Positions 42,801 through 50,623 of a DNA stretch of 64,000 bases are shown piece by piece. The notes beneath the pieces were generated by a model. That model had not been told where the DNA came from. It was given only the letters and a program-made list of their open reading frames with translations, and did not search any database. This stretch comes from a virus, in IMG/VR virus record IMGVR_UViG_3300007754_000004, positions 1 to 64,000 of that record. One strand, written 5' to 3'. Position numbers and translations under genes: made by a program. The stretch's first letter is position 1; each line of letters starts with the position of its first letter.

Positions 42801-45800
42801 AGTCCCTCGGGAGACCACCAACAGCTCGCCCGTGTTGGTAGAAGTATCCCAAGCCAGCACCCGCCCCTCAAAGGCTTCCGTGGTGCCGTCCCTGATGCCC
42901 GTAACCAGATCCCCGGCGGCGATCGAATTGGGAGCCACCGAAGGTGAGTCGAACTCCGTTCCAGTCGCCGTCACCTCGATGAGGAAGGACGGGTAGCCGA
43001 CCTGGGAAGTCGCTGTCAGAAGACAGGAGAACCCCATCTCCCCATGCGGGGAGAGACCGTAGCTCACCCAGATATCCGCGAGTCCGGCAGCGGAACCCGT
43101 CGTCCGGTCGATAACCGTCAGATCCTCGGCACCCCAGACCCACCGGCCCATGTAGCCGTACTCATAACCCTTGTCAGGCCACGCCTGAGCCGGCGTCGAT
43201 CCCGGCTCCAGGTCTGTCCCCACTTGGAAGACCGGCGCCCGACGAGGACCAGCGAACCAATCCGAGCCATGCCCGCGAAGGATCTCGATCCGAGCCCGAA
43301 GAGGACTCGATGCCGTGCTCTTGACGCGGTGAGATCCGACGAGATGCCCTAGCGGACGAACACCATTCTGGGAGAAACCGAGATCCGTGGCTCCCGAGTT
43401 GGCCGCCGCTTCCGAAGGGAAGTCACCCGCAACCGGAGGCGAGGGAGTGTCATTGGCGTCGTCCCCGAAAAAGAGCCCACAGGTGGGGATCTCGTAAGGG
43501 TCCGGGTCGAAGTCCCCAGCGAGGAGCCCCGCGATATCCCCTGACGAGTCCTCCGCGTTGACTCGCCCGACCTCAATCATGACATTGTAGAAGTCCTGAG
43601 CAGACGCGCTAGCGTCACCAGAACCCCACCCACCGCAGATGAGGCAGACCGTCTCCGAGCCCGTCGGGTGACGGGCATCCCCTGGTCCAATGAAGAGGAA
43701 CTGACGCTCTCCAACAGGGGCTCCAGTCGGAGCCGCGATCGACCCGGCAGCGGCACCGCCAATCCAGGCGTTCGGGGAAGCCGAGACCCCCGCGGGGGTC
43801 TCGTAGAACCCCGCATCGTCCAGCTTGTCCCCAACATACCCGGCGTAGGTGGTCTCGTAGAGAGCCTGATTCAGGAAAGCTGCGACCTCATCCGGATCCG
43901 TGGACGTGATCGTCGTGTCGTAGTTCAGAACGAGGGTAGCCCACTTGCTGCCGTTGTCGTTCTTGGGATCTGCGGAGAACACCGACAGAGCGAACCCAGA
44001 GGCCACGCTGGTGGTGAACGGGTTGAGGGCGTTGATTACCTGAGACTCCAGGTAATACTGAGCCGGGAGGACCCGGACCTGTCGGCCGGACACAAGGAGC
44101 CGCTCAGTGGCCCCACTCCCCTCCGTTGTTGATGGAGAGGAGGCCGGGGTGAGCCCGGAATAATGGCTGTTGATCGCCGTCTGGATATCAGTGGGGCTAT
44201 CACTCCCCACCGCCGTGTAAGCGAACCAGTTGAGGGGGTTCGCGGGGGCCTCGGCATACTCCCGGGCGGTGATCAGCTTCCCACCAGCACGCCCGAAGAT
44301 CTTAGCGTCTACCACCAGCCGCACACCGGCTACCAGCGGCGTCCAAGAGGCGTTCTCTGCCGACGCGATGGTGGAGCCTTCCACCACGGCACAGAGCCCC
44401 GCCACGTTGGTCGGGAGAGCCGTCTGGAAGACCGAAGAAGCCTCATCCACCACGAGGTCAAACTGATTCGGCGGGGAGGCAGAATCAGGGATCGTAGCGT
44501 TAACCGAAGAGACCTGCTCCACTCGGTTGAGGAACCGGGTGCTGGAGAGCGTCCCGGCTGCGAAATCTAGCGACAAGGAGGCGTAGAGACGTCCCCTCGC
44601 CACCTCCAACCCGACCTCGTTGTCCTCAGAGTCCGAAGCCCAGGAGGGTGCTGTGGTCGTCCACCGGTTCGACTTCGTATCGAGGAAGAGACGGGCCACC
44701 TCTGACGAGCCGCCCAGAGGGAAGCCCGCCCTCAACTCCGCCGCCGGCCCCTGGACCGCAGTTGGGGTGATCAGCAGAGAACCATCCGGCTGAGCCGTCA
44801 AATCACCGTAGGCGATTCGCCATGTACCTGACCGCCACTTTGCACCATAGGTGGTATCCAGGCGGAGATCGCCGTCGCCCTTCCTCAGAACCACGGTCGC
44901 CGGAACGGTGAACGGAATGGCGGCGTCCGTCGCCACACCAGTCAGGTCAAACGTCGTACCCGTGACGTTCCCGAGCCCGGTCCAGAAAATCCGACCCTGG
45001 CTCAACCCGAGAGGGCTTCCCCCCTCGTAAAGCACTTCGGCGGAACCCGTCTCCGGCCAGTTGGCCGAGTTGGTCCCCGTCAAGGTCATAGTGTGCGGGT
45101 TGCTGCCAGCCGCATGAGCAGTCAGCGTCGCGTGAACCCGACCCCCGAACACATCCCGCTGCGTCGCGGAAGAATAGCCCAGGGTCGCGGACTCCAGATC
45201 GCCACCCGTGACCCGTAGCCCCACGCCCGTCTGCCCTGACTCACGGGAATACGGGACACAGGCAGCGAAGAGCACCACCTCACCCCGAGGGTTGTTTCCC
45301 CCGGAACCGATGATCCCCGCCGGGACAATCGCCCCCCCGGAGGACGCCGGGGGTGCGTGGGAGAGGTAAACGAGTCCGCCAGCGTAGTCCACCTCGATGA
45401 ACTGGCTGTCTGTAGTGACCGAAGGATCGATCACCACATCCCGAGTGTAGATCGGCCGGCTGAAATCCGGGACCGCGTCCCCACCGCCGTCATCCTTCGC
45501 AGGGAAGAGCACCATCCGGAAGCCCAGGTCCAACAAGCTCCCAGGATCCGCCTGCCCGGTCCCGGATTCTGTATCGAAGATGGACCGATCCGCCCGACCC
45601 GGGCTCCCGCCAGAAGGCACCTTGCCGGAGGCATCGATCTTGGTCGTTCTGCGGACCCACTCCGGATCGATCAGATTCCCGAGCCTCGCCGCCTCAACCC
45701 GGTCCAGATCGAAATCACCCGTGAACAACTCGCTGATGGCATCGTGGAGCGTGAAAGTCACCTCCACCTTGGCAGCACCGGTATGCCCCGTGGTGTCAAA

Positions 45801-47084
45801 GTAAGGACCGGGGCCGAAGAAGTACCGACCCGTCGCCGGGTCCACTTCAGGCAACCTCTTGAGCTGGTACTCGTCCGCGGCAGAGGCGTCCACGATCTCG
45901 TAGTAGCCAAGAAGGGCCGCCTCATCTCCGTGAGACAGGGCCGCCCCGTCTACCAGATTGACACCCGTGACCCGGACAACCTTGCCGGCGTCTCCCGCAA
46001 CGACAGGGCTCCCCGCAATATCCTGAATCCGCCAGATCCCAGGACCGTCAGCAGGGGTGCCGCCGCCGTATTCCACCACACCTTGCATGGTCCTGCGGGC
46101 TACAGGGATGGGCGTCGCCGCCTGTCCGCCGTAAGAAGCCACCTCACCTGCCGTTGAGGTAGCCTCAAACCCTCCGTCCTCCCACACCTTGTAAGGAGGG
46201 TAGAAGCCGGAAGAAGCCGTGTTCTCCGGCGGCACCACGACAAAGATCCGCTCCCGCCCCACTGCGGGGCCGGAACCCGGCATACCAACCAGCCTCGTAA
46301 CCTGAGGCTGGAAGAGCATGATGGAACGGAGGGCCGGGTTCAAAGGAATCGTGAAGACGCTGGACAACCTCTTTTCAGAGGCCAGCGTGATCACCCCGCC
46401 CGTGTAGGAGGACACCCGGAAGATTTCAAACCGAGCGGACCCCACATACTTGCTCAGCGGAGTCAGCCCATTGACCCCAGCCGCCAGGGTGCCGTCCACG
46501 GATCCCGTGTCCGAGATCACCAGATAGAGGCCCCCGTTGTAGGCAGAGATCCCCGTCCCGGAGAGGTTGTAGGCTTCTGCGAGATCGGCGGCAGACCGCG
46601 AGCCGCTAGGCCCGTCCGCCATCGTCAGAGTGTCATTGTTCCCTACAGATCCGACCGTCCACTGCCAGTCGCAGAAGGGAGAGGCCTTCGTGGGTCCAAT
46701 GACATGGAAAGCGATCGGGTGACCGAGCAGCGAGGGGCCCTTTGGCCCGAACCGATGGGAGCCGTGGTCATAGGGCCTGAAGTTAATCTCAGGGTGGCCC
46801 GCGAGACCAAGTCGAGAGTCGATGGTCTGAACGTCGTGGGGGAACGCCGTCGCTGTCGATCCGCTCTTGTCCGCATTGCTGGAGTCGGGCTCCTGAGTCG
46901 CCTGGAAGCTCCGCTCAAGAGAACCAGCCCAGGAACCAGCGAGACCCGAGACGACCTCACTGCTCTGAATCTGAGCAACGCGGCTCAGATGCTCCTGCCA
47001 AGCCTCGCGAACGAAATCCGTGGCAGCCCTGTTCTCCAGAGCCTTGCGTAGGCGGATCAGGGTTTCGTCGTCACGAGTCGCCAT
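36846..47084 (-). CDS. Giant tail-fibre-type structural protein
   Basis: 3412 residues, rich in Gly, Ser, Thr, Asp and Pro, with no catalytic motif and few Cys or Lys. The length and composition fit an elongated tail fibre, tape or adhesin of a phage virion. Scattered short units such as GVWRIVGAP and GYYEIVDASAAD recur and also occur in the 1783-residue protein (GVFKVVGAG), which suggests shared small beta domains. The ATG has GGGAG 8 nt before it. It is co-transcribed with the 252-residue gene. Confidence 0.8.
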   Translation of the reverse strand: MATRDDETLIRLRKALENRAATDFVREAWQEHLSRVAQIQSSEVVSGLAGSWAGSLERSFQATQEPDSSNADKSGSTATAFPHDVQTIDSRLGLAGHPEINFRPYDHGSHRFGPKGPSLLGHPIAFHVIGPTKASPFCDWQWTVGSVGNNDTLTMADGPSGSRSAADLAEAYNLSGTGISAYNGGLYLVISDTGSVDGTLAAGVNGLTPLSKYVGSARFEIFRVSSYTGGVITLASEKRLSSVFTIPLNPALRSIMLFQPQVTRLVGMPGSGPAVGRERIFVVVPPENTASSGFYPPYKVWEDGGFEATSTAGEVASYGGQAATPIPVARRTMQGVVEYGGGTPADGPGIWRIQDIAGSPVVAGDAGKVVRVTGVNLVDGAALSHGDEAALLGYYEIVDASAADEYQLKRLPEVDPATGRYFFGPGPYFDTTGHTGAAKVEVTFTLHDAISELFTGDFDLDRVEAARLGNLIDPEWVRRTTKIDASGKVPSGGSPGRADRSIFDTESGTGQADPGSLLDLGFRMVLFPAKDDGGGDAVPDFSRPIYTRDVVIDPSVTTDSQFIEVDYAGGLVYLSHAPPASSGGAIVPAGIIGSGGNNPRGEVVLFAACVPYSRESGQTGVGLRVTGGDLESATLGYSSATQRDVFGGRVHATLTAHAAGSNPHTMTLTGTNSANWPETGSAEVLYEGGSPLGLSQGRIFWTGLGNVTGTTFDLTGVATDAAIPFTVPATVVLRKGDGDLRLDTTYGAKWRSGTWRIAYGDLTAQPDGSLLITPTAVQGPAAELRAGFPLGGSSEVARLFLDTKSNRWTTTAPSWASDSEDNEVGLEVARGRLYASLSLDFAAGTLSSTRFLNRVEQVSSVNATIPDSASPPNQFDLVVDEASSVFQTALPTNVAGLCAVVEGSTIASAENASWTPLVAGVRLVVDAKIFGRAGGKLITAREYAEAPANPLNWFAYTAVGSDSPTDIQTAINSHYSGLTPASSPSTTEGSGATERLLVSGRQVRVLPAQYYLESQVINALNPFTTSVASGFALSVFSADPKNDNGSKWATLVLNYDTTITSTDPDEVAAFLNQALYETTYAGYVGDKLDDAGFYETPAGVSASPNAWIGGAAAGSIAAPTGAPVGERQFLFIGPGDARHPTGSETVCLICGGWGSGDASASAQDFYNVMIEVGRVNAEDSSGDIAGLLAGDFDPDPYEIPTCGLFFGDDANDTPSPPVAGDFPSEAAANSGATDLGFSQNGVRPLGHLVGSHRVKSTASSPLRARIEILRGHGSDWFAGPRRAPVFQVGTDLEPGSTPAQAWPDKGYEYGYMGRWVWGAEDLTVIDRTTGSAAGLADIWVSYGLSPHGEMGFSCLLTATSQVGYPSFLIEVTATGTEFDSPSVAPNSIAAGDLVTGIRDGTTEAFEGRVLAWDTSTNTGELLVVSRGTYETTDGHLLPQGFQPTSIGAFSPTANTASTDLEVSIIPRPGFNQFASAFRSLAKHANTALTNTSDEYGQGLDGGSADTTATSSFSGVLVGGGRVDLISLIGPSALPGVSFTTPVVGEGLAASPLQVTTTFLESGVFSTSVALGNLDWPAPDSGGVYDQGLATGESTSESLQRLPKGSYAGGAHVGGVAGLRVSGDAQIWLTNPRPLASTQATAYVRRMLAVKGSVGWNLMEVGPAATGGYDNGMAHAISGFGAARRAGSAAETMFIQEATVSLGLTRADLHAFLMASGQLDWPGTQDDLIRGADAIGALRAAWWVGNPDMPVLMPFLEGKYLQLEDTSGGYTSDNNNGVWRIVGAPVITMSGLSAELESKFPALTSLATGQTGSTANIRDMEDGTLPASAVVSVLQLRVERYAVPPANDANVAATLESFVPESVRANQLQGHPWGIYADIQATEKVYVADVVDPGGSPTGAPQGIHGMSLDPSWLGREDLPMEMIPVFRDGPGTDRWPLPGAARLLGIRSSEDSRGRVTSHAWFSWSGTPGTTTTHHVYARAVVHATARADGLDDLSSASTWGEFAMDRAGRVSFVGHTQRLGPGVLLDGGLGLVMASAFRATPRPVEMETLAGFSVVGQASAWPLTSHFRSRSHGAPSVPSTFNTVEFFEDATVVGPHGSLQFEDARAAQGLPFRLKENAVAASSFASPARLLIARTSPDLGGTDEPNIHITPNDSLFPAPWSGIRFRSPGTVRYERPFRVIDAKGGHQGMNALLGAPSSGIRGIEVPTFGECLLLPKGPPTMAGSGWADFVTDTAVGSTPTDTPLYEFRANKTTDFGISPEMCFSSAERTKDGDRTEGPASHEAGPGVLSQAYRHSRSRSVTGDYPNSGTAEQMRILDGMVIEDVSNGCFFTAGHLGREFAYTNVNTLSGELGNGTRGPINGSITINHGGVTNELQVVYDIGPYVDVSEDPEADTVNGTSNGFGDRIDTVTVVVAASDQEIEQVRRPLVGHRYRITPNVEFVPVLGPRGVGGGLIPPWTDATDPTTSIDSADAIFYSTRYSFKPPGGDFGAGDVGRMIYICGTYNYKYTGWWVVIDVLDNYEVQPAIVNEFDGTGANAALTTSVAVVRKLRREGDAKKHSTTFDGALPLVARAPLLEAASNFRTNQSLMSGTPGDFGNMSLWITDNTGASFYTAGPTILAPGSADPDGIVTLLNSTAAFNGLSTSFGVQFIVWSSNGASLEVTYDLSLLTATQAAQVTGNRAALRVEWLSTSTGHTMPTAGNARDPMSIGFHSYPGHASQLDRGFGDRNNALPIVDNSQHFSRSAAAGLRWVFSAPLTEEHSGSYVHLKRPAKYRFNTLLASQSEAGASLTTKAWVGGNPYPGDDIDEQVDIFRINRCPTTADLILGGDCEEYYTELIKVGRVVSGTNGDSGRGRPLLYSPLGVYGFWPDTVSGEIPSRGHNYVMQYAIQPVARERIVTISPNNMKSSTWVVPGATTSGDVDVGTGPKVMTNTTSGLGFDLSTPWVLMDRSMVSGRTGTLLWNADTGRNYVWTPGPAWWQLWVPSPDNQRDAEEPMPTLRVDLTDAFTQAMQPGGGIASPFPGKQPKGARLLRLWVNFGVWGNNLPSRGEEATPGYVDTSGDPLAPYYMAFNLIVELPGSHAREFKSGISLEEHPYASGPGISPFGGRAPTVMYNHDDNTGTHKAGGAVVVPLYVNREAGDIMPNVMERWVDAGPSNTPGAESDWRTGDPEYGFGCSSESSANDLHGSISYLGNAHNPIVWGSQDFTASVWGARDDSLVLASPLPRSSLTSGGIRSAFTSGLWPDMDDFSGTTPPAVCPQALTGIVVAHGGENPKAPDINAGSAINNVPTTCPHAFTIALTPVGDDFDATDSASIQKFGRRLTPGSFRPKDRPFKVGNWLDYILERYGIAAPSGSMLPPGARVYLEITAGNGDVTNSTGAGCWVGSVKAAFEVETADGTAYVENVNHLGNDR

Positions 47085-47147
47085 GCAATTAGCTCCCGGT
47101 AGCCTGAGGCACCTCTACCGAAGGGCCGGCTATAGCCCTCATATTGA

Positions 47148-47176
47148 GAGGTAATTTCCAGGGGCCAGATCGTATG
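47148..47176 (+). promoter_or_regulatory. Phage-type promoter on the plus strand
   Basis: The plus strand reads GAGGTAATTTCC, then AGATCGTATG, with 20-nt spacing. It lies 23 nt before the ATG of the interrupted gene at 47199. Confidence 0.68.
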
Positions 47177-47198
47177 ACCCAGCAACCGGAGTAGATAA

Positions 47199-47627
47199 AT
47201 GAGTCTCTTCCTTTCCCTGGTCGTCGGGGCTACCCTGCTCGCCATCCTCCTCGCGGGCTCCCTAAAGCAGAAGCCACGGAAGCCGCCCCCCCTCGCCCTG
47301 GTAGGACCAGCCCCGTACATCGGGCCGGCGACCCACACCCACTCCTCAATGGGGACTCCCTACGGGAAGGAGCTGCCCTGGCAGGAAGCCACCCCGGACG
47401 GACACCTCGCGTGGGCTCACGTCCTGCTGGGCTCCGCTCCGCTGGATGAAGGAGCGGGCTACTTCCACAACGTCGGCCACGAAGCTGTCGTGCTGAAGAC
47501 GGATCTCTCGCCGGAGCTGGTGGCAGCGTCCATCGCAACCACCTCTGGGCTTCAGGGGCAGGTGCGACGCAGCGGATCCTACCCGAACACCTACCGCTGG
47601 ATCAGCTACGAGGTCTCCTCGACGGAG
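47199..47627 (+). pseudogene. Interrupted gene, 5' part (membrane-anchored protein)
   Basis: The first 143 codons of a gene that would have 163: an N-terminal membrane anchor (FLSLVVGATLLAILLAG), a basic Pro-rich linker, then a soluble domain ending YEVSSTE. After 47627 the frame runs into inserted DNA and reads antisense to a methyltransferase. The missing last 20 codons, plus a repeat of the preceding 58, lie at 50386-50623. GGAG lies 7 nt before the ATG. The function is unknown; the gene is probably inactivated or truncated. Confidence 0.75.
47453..47627 (+). repeat. 175-bp direct repeat, left copy
   Basis: Matches 50386-50560 over 175 nt with a single G/A difference that I can see. It codes for the C-terminal part of the interrupted membrane-protein gene. 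Confidence 0.92.
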
Positions 47628-47666
47628 TCGGACGACTGCTCCATGGAGTGTGTATCCGAAGGTCTC

Positions 47667-48770
47667 TTACCAACCGAGCGAGAGTTGACCTCCAATGCCC
47701 TTTCGCACCACTTTTCCGGTTCTCCGCCGCTCCAAGGCCACCAGCACCGCTTCCCCAAGCCGCCGAGCCAAGAGGGGGGGCACGGCATTTCCCACTTGGT
47801 GGGCAGTTGGTACAGTCTTGCCAACAAAGATGAAATCGTCGGGGAAGCTCTGAAGACGAGCGGCCTCACGCATGGTGATGTTCCGGTCGGCCACCGGGTG
47901 GGCGAAACGGCCGCGGGTAAAACTATTACACTTGGTGGTGATGGTTCCCGCAGGCTTATCCCAGTGGAGACGACCGTAAACGCCTCGGTGGCCAGCCTTT
48001 TCCACGCTGACCCGGTGACATGGAAGACGGAGTTCCTCGGGGATATCTGCTCGGCCGCCGCCCATTGGGACGTGGGAAATACGCCGGCGATTCTGGGCCG
48101 AGATGTTGTCTCGGTTGTGATTGGGAATTCTGGATGCGGCCTCCGGACGGGCAAACGGACACGGAAGGTCGCCTATAGCGTCACGAACTGTAGACCACGA
48201 CTCCGAATTGTGGGTCGGTTCCGGCCAAATGAAAGCCTTGGGGCGATCGACTCGTTCGCCGACCAAAAACGCACGTTTTCGATGTTGAGGCACACCAAAA
48301 TCAGCGGCATTCAATGTGTTCACATCGGTTCGGTAACCGAGAGTTCTTGCAAATTCAATCGCTTGAGACAATTGCGCCTTGCCCCTCCTGTTGCGGATGG
48401 CGGCGACATTCTCCATGATGAAGAACTCAGGCTCCATCTCACCAACTAACCGAATGAAATCGAGTACGAGTTGGTTTCGATCGTCTTCGTTGCTTCCCCG
48501 TCGCTGTCGGGAAAAACCCTGACATGGAGGGCCGCCGACAACAAGAGCGGGGTCTCCTCGATACAAATTAGCCTTGGCGAGCAGCATGTCCCCATGTAGC
48601 GTCGAGGCATCAGCCTCCAACACATGGTCGCCGAGGTTGTGGCGGTGGGTTCTGACGGCCTCCGTGTTCCAGTCGAAGGCGGCGCCTAAGCGGAAGCCGG
48701 CTTGGAGCAAGCCAAAAGCGAACCCGCCGGCTCCGGCGAAGCAGTCGATAGCAACGGGAAGGTCGCTCAC
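47667..48770 (-). CDS. DNA cytosine-C5 methyltransferase
   Basis: 367 residues with the ordered C5 motifs: motif I (AIDCFAGAGGFAFG), motif IV with catalytic Cys83 (GGPPCQGFSRQ), motif VI (FIMENV) and motif X (QVGNAVPPLLA). The target-recognition region lies between motifs VIII and IX. The GTG start overlaps the upstream stop (GTGA). It transfers methyl from S-adenosylmethionine to cytosine C5 in a target not predictable here. It may protect phage DNA from a host endonuclease. No restriction enzyme is present. Confidence 0.95.
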   Translation of the reverse strand: MSDLPVAIDCFAGAGGFAFGLLQAGFRLGAAFDWNTEAVRTHRHNLGDHVLEADASTLHGDMLLAKANLYRGDPALVVGGPPCQGFSRQRRGSNEDDRNQLVLDFIRLVGEMEPEFFIMENVAAIRNRRGKAQLSQAIEFARTLGYRTDVNTLNAADFGVPQHRKRAFLVGERVDRPKAFIWPEPTHNSESWSTVRDAIGDLPCPFARPEAASRIPNHNRDNISAQNRRRISHVPMGGGRADIPEELRLPCHRVSVEKAGHRGVYGRLHWDKPAGTITTKCNSFTRGRFAHPVADRNITMREAARLQSFPDDFIFVGKTVPTAHQVGNAVPPLLARRLGEAVLVALERRRTGKVVRKGIGGQLSLGW

Positions 48771-50068
48771 TTGAGCCTCTTGGTGTGCTTGCGACCAGGG
48801 ATGCTGCTCGAGAACGAGTTGCTGGTCGGCTCCAATACATCACCGTCCGTGTTCATCTCGACGACCTCGTTCGGATCGCGGGACAACTCCGTCAAGATGT
48901 GAGCAGCCAGATGAGCGGCGAATTGCGGCGGCACGGCGTTGCCAATCTGCTGAAACCTGTCGTCAAATGGTCCCTCAAACATCCAAGAGGAGGGGAAGGC
49001 TTGCAACAGGGCCGCTTCTCGGATGGACAGGCCACGGTCTTGTTCCGGATGAACGTACCGACCGCTGGCCGGATTGCGGGAGTAGCCGGTGATCGTGTTG
49101 GCAGGTCGATCCCAGAACATGCGCCCGTAAACATCACGGTAACCATCCACTCTGTCGAGGCACTTTGGACCTACGCCGGGTGGTCTTGAGCCGCCGTCCT
49201 TGGGGATTTGTCGAATCGTAGCGACGGTGCTGGCTCGGTGTCGGGTACAGGCATGCATCGGATCGTCGGGTGACGGGGAGCGGGGCCCGATGGGAGGCAG
49301 GTGCCCAATGGCGGAGCGTACGGTGCGGTAGTCAGCGCTGTCGGTCAGGAAGGGGTCAGGCATTCGGAATGGGCGTGGAGAGGCCAACACCAGGGCTCGG
49401 AATCGGGCCTGAGGTACACCAAAACCAGCAAGGTTGTGGATGCGGGCCCGCACAATGTAGTCGGGATCGAGCAATTTCTTCAGGGACTGAAAACGGTCTA
49501 AGTACTTATGAGCCAGCAACTCCGGCACATTTTCCATGACTATGAAGTCAGGGTTGAGACGGCGTGCGATGCGAGCAAAGGCGTCTACGAGGTGGTTGCG
49601 TTCGTCAGATTCCCGGCGAAGGCGCTTTCCGTGAGCGGAGAAGCCCTGACACGGGGGCCCCCCGATGAGAACCTTGGGGGCCCCCGAAACGAGGCCGAGG
49701 CTACTCAAGAAGTTGTCGATGTTGTCATCGGATGCCGCGACAACGGCCAGATCTTCTCGTCGCACCCGTACCGGCAGGTTGCGGTCGAACGTGTCGGCCG
49801 CGTGGGGGTCGAGGTCTGCCGCACCCGCCAGTCGGAAACTGTTGATAGAGCGCCCGATAGCTTCAAAGCCGGCAGCAAGCCCACCACAACCGCAGAAGAG
49901 GTCAATGACTTCGATCGGGCCGGAGGCCGGGGGGGCTTGAGGATCGAAGGCGGCGACAGCCTGCTCCGCTATCGCGCGGAGTGGATACCGAGCCCCTTCT
50001 CCGCCTTGGCCCTCTCGACTTGTGGCCAACGGTTTCGGCTGAATCTGGCTGGACGGGACAATTCTCAT
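48767..50068 (-). CDS. DNA cytosine-C5 methyltransferase
   Basis: 433 residues from the ATG at 50068, which overlaps the regulator stop (TGATG). C5 motifs are complete: IDLFCGCGGLAAGFEA, GGPPCQGFSAHGKR with the catalytic Cys, FIVMENVPELL and QIGNAVPPQFAAH. Clearly a distinct enzyme from the one downstream. Two adjacent C5 methyltransferases often serve an asymmetric site, one per strand. Its C-terminus ends in a basic tail. Confidence 0.95.
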   Translation of the reverse strand: MRIVPSSQIQPKPLATSREGQGGEGARYPLRAIAEQAVAAFDPQAPPASGPIEVIDLFCGCGGLAAGFEAIGRSINSFRLAGAADLDPHAADTFDRNLPVRVRREDLAVVAASDDNIDNFLSSLGLVSGAPKVLIGGPPCQGFSAHGKRLRRESDERNHLVDAFARIARRLNPDFIVMENVPELLAHKYLDRFQSLKKLLDPDYIVRARIHNLAGFGVPQARFRALVLASPRPFRMPDPFLTDSADYRTVRSAIGHLPPIGPRSPSPDDPMHACTRHRASTVATIRQIPKDGGSRPPGVGPKCLDRVDGYRDVYGRMFWDRPANTITGYSRNPASGRYVHPEQDRGLSIREAALLQAFPSSWMFEGPFDDRFQQIGNAVPPQFAAHLAAHILTELSRDPNEVVEMNTDGDVLEPTSNSFSSSIPGRKHTKRLK

Positions 50069-50277
50069 CAGGGCTGCTTCCGGTTGACGGGGTCGAAGAG
50101 GGGGCGTTGTTCGGGGAAGCCGACCGCGTCCAGGTGTTGCTTGATCAGGTGATCTGCAAACGTGCTTTTCTTGCGGCATGTCTGCTCGCAATAGGCTTGG
50201 TAGCGCTCATACTCAACAAGGCTGAGGCAGACGGTGATGCGTCGAGTGGTCTGGTGCTGTTTGCTCTCCGCAGGCAT
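50068..50277 (-). CDS. Ribbon-helix-helix regulator
   Basis: 69 residues from the ATG at 50277, with AGGAG 6 nt before it. A strand (RRITVCLSL) followed by two helices (EYERYQAYCEQT and KSTFADHLIKQHLDA) is the ribbon-helix-helix layout of CopG/MetJ-like repressors. It heads the methyltransferase operon and probably controls it. Candidate operators lie at 50340-50366. Confidence 0.75.
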   Translation of the reverse strand: MPAESKQHQTTRRITVCLSLVEYERYQAYCEQTCRKKSTFADHLIKQHLDAVGFPEQRPLFDPVNRKQP

Positions 50278-50298
50278 GGGTCGCTCCTCTCTCCCGGC

Positions 50299-50328
50299 AG
50301 TATAACAAGCCTGCACAAGATTGCGCAA
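50299..50328 (-). promoter_or_regulatory. Sigma-70-like promoter of the methyltransferase cassette
   Basis: The minus strand has TTGCGC (50323-50328), 18 nt, then TATACT (50299-50304), with TG one base before it (extended -10). TTGCGCAA overlapping the -35 is itself palindromic. Confidence 0.75.
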
Positions 50329-50339
50329 AACATCTCAAA

Positions 50340-50366
50340 AGTGCGCACTCTTACGTCATAGTGCGC
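50340..50366. promoter_or_regulatory. Candidate operator, repeated AGTGCGC
   Basis: AGTGCGC occurs at 50340-50346 and 50360-50366, exactly 20 bp apart (two helical turns); the first copy lies in a 10-bp palindrome, AGTGCGCACT. With TTGCGCAA at the promoter, these GC-centred sites could be bound by the ribbon-helix-helix protein. Confidence 0.4.
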
Positions 50367-50385
50367 TATTCGCCGAAGGAAGCGA

Positions 50386-50560
50386 AGCGGGCTACTTCCA
50401 CAACGTCGGCCACGAAGCTGTCGTGCTGAAGACGGATCTCTCGCCGGAGCTGGTGGCAGCGTCCATCGCAACCACCTCTGGGCTTCAGGGGCAGGTGCGA
50501 CACAGCGGATCCTACCCGAACACCTACCGCTGGATCAGCTACGAGGTCTCCTCGACGGAG
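50386..50560 (+). repeat. 175-bp direct repeat, right copy
   Basis: Right-hand copy of 47453-47627. It is followed directly by the original 3' end of the interrupted gene. Confidence 0.92.
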
Positions 50561-50623
50561 GCCCGACGCCGGGACTTCGGAACCTACACCCGATTCTCTA
50601 TCGAAGTCCGGCGCCTGACATAG
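50386..50623 (+). pseudogene. Interrupted gene, 3' part
   Basis: Carries the repeated 58 codons and the last 20 codons (ARRRDFGTYTRFSIEVRRLT) with the TAG stop. No start codon with a ribosome binding site is evident, and the membrane anchor is absent. Joining it to 47199-47627 would give a 163-residue protein. It overlaps the lipoprotein-like gene tail to tail by 26 nt. Confidence 0.75.

Larger units (their letters stand above)
47628..50385. mobile_element. Inserted methyltransferase cassette
   Basis: 2758 bp between two copies of a 175-bp direct repeat, inside a phage gene. It holds a ribbon-helix-helix regulator and two cytosine-C5 methyltransferases on the minus strand with a sigma-70-like promoter, unlike the phage-type promoters around it. 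No transposase or integrase is present. A crossover-type insertion between homologous gene fragments is one explanation. Confidence 0.75.

Noticed and set aside
47084-47160. GGAAATTACC...CTATAGC as a phage-type promoter for the giant fibre gene
   Set aside because: The spacing is 22 nt, not 20, and the TCGTATA part is poor; it was not listed.
47199-48449. 416-residue plus-strand frame joining the broken gene to the cassette
   Set aside because: After codon 143 it reads antisense through the methyltransferase, so it is a chance fusion of the truncated gene.
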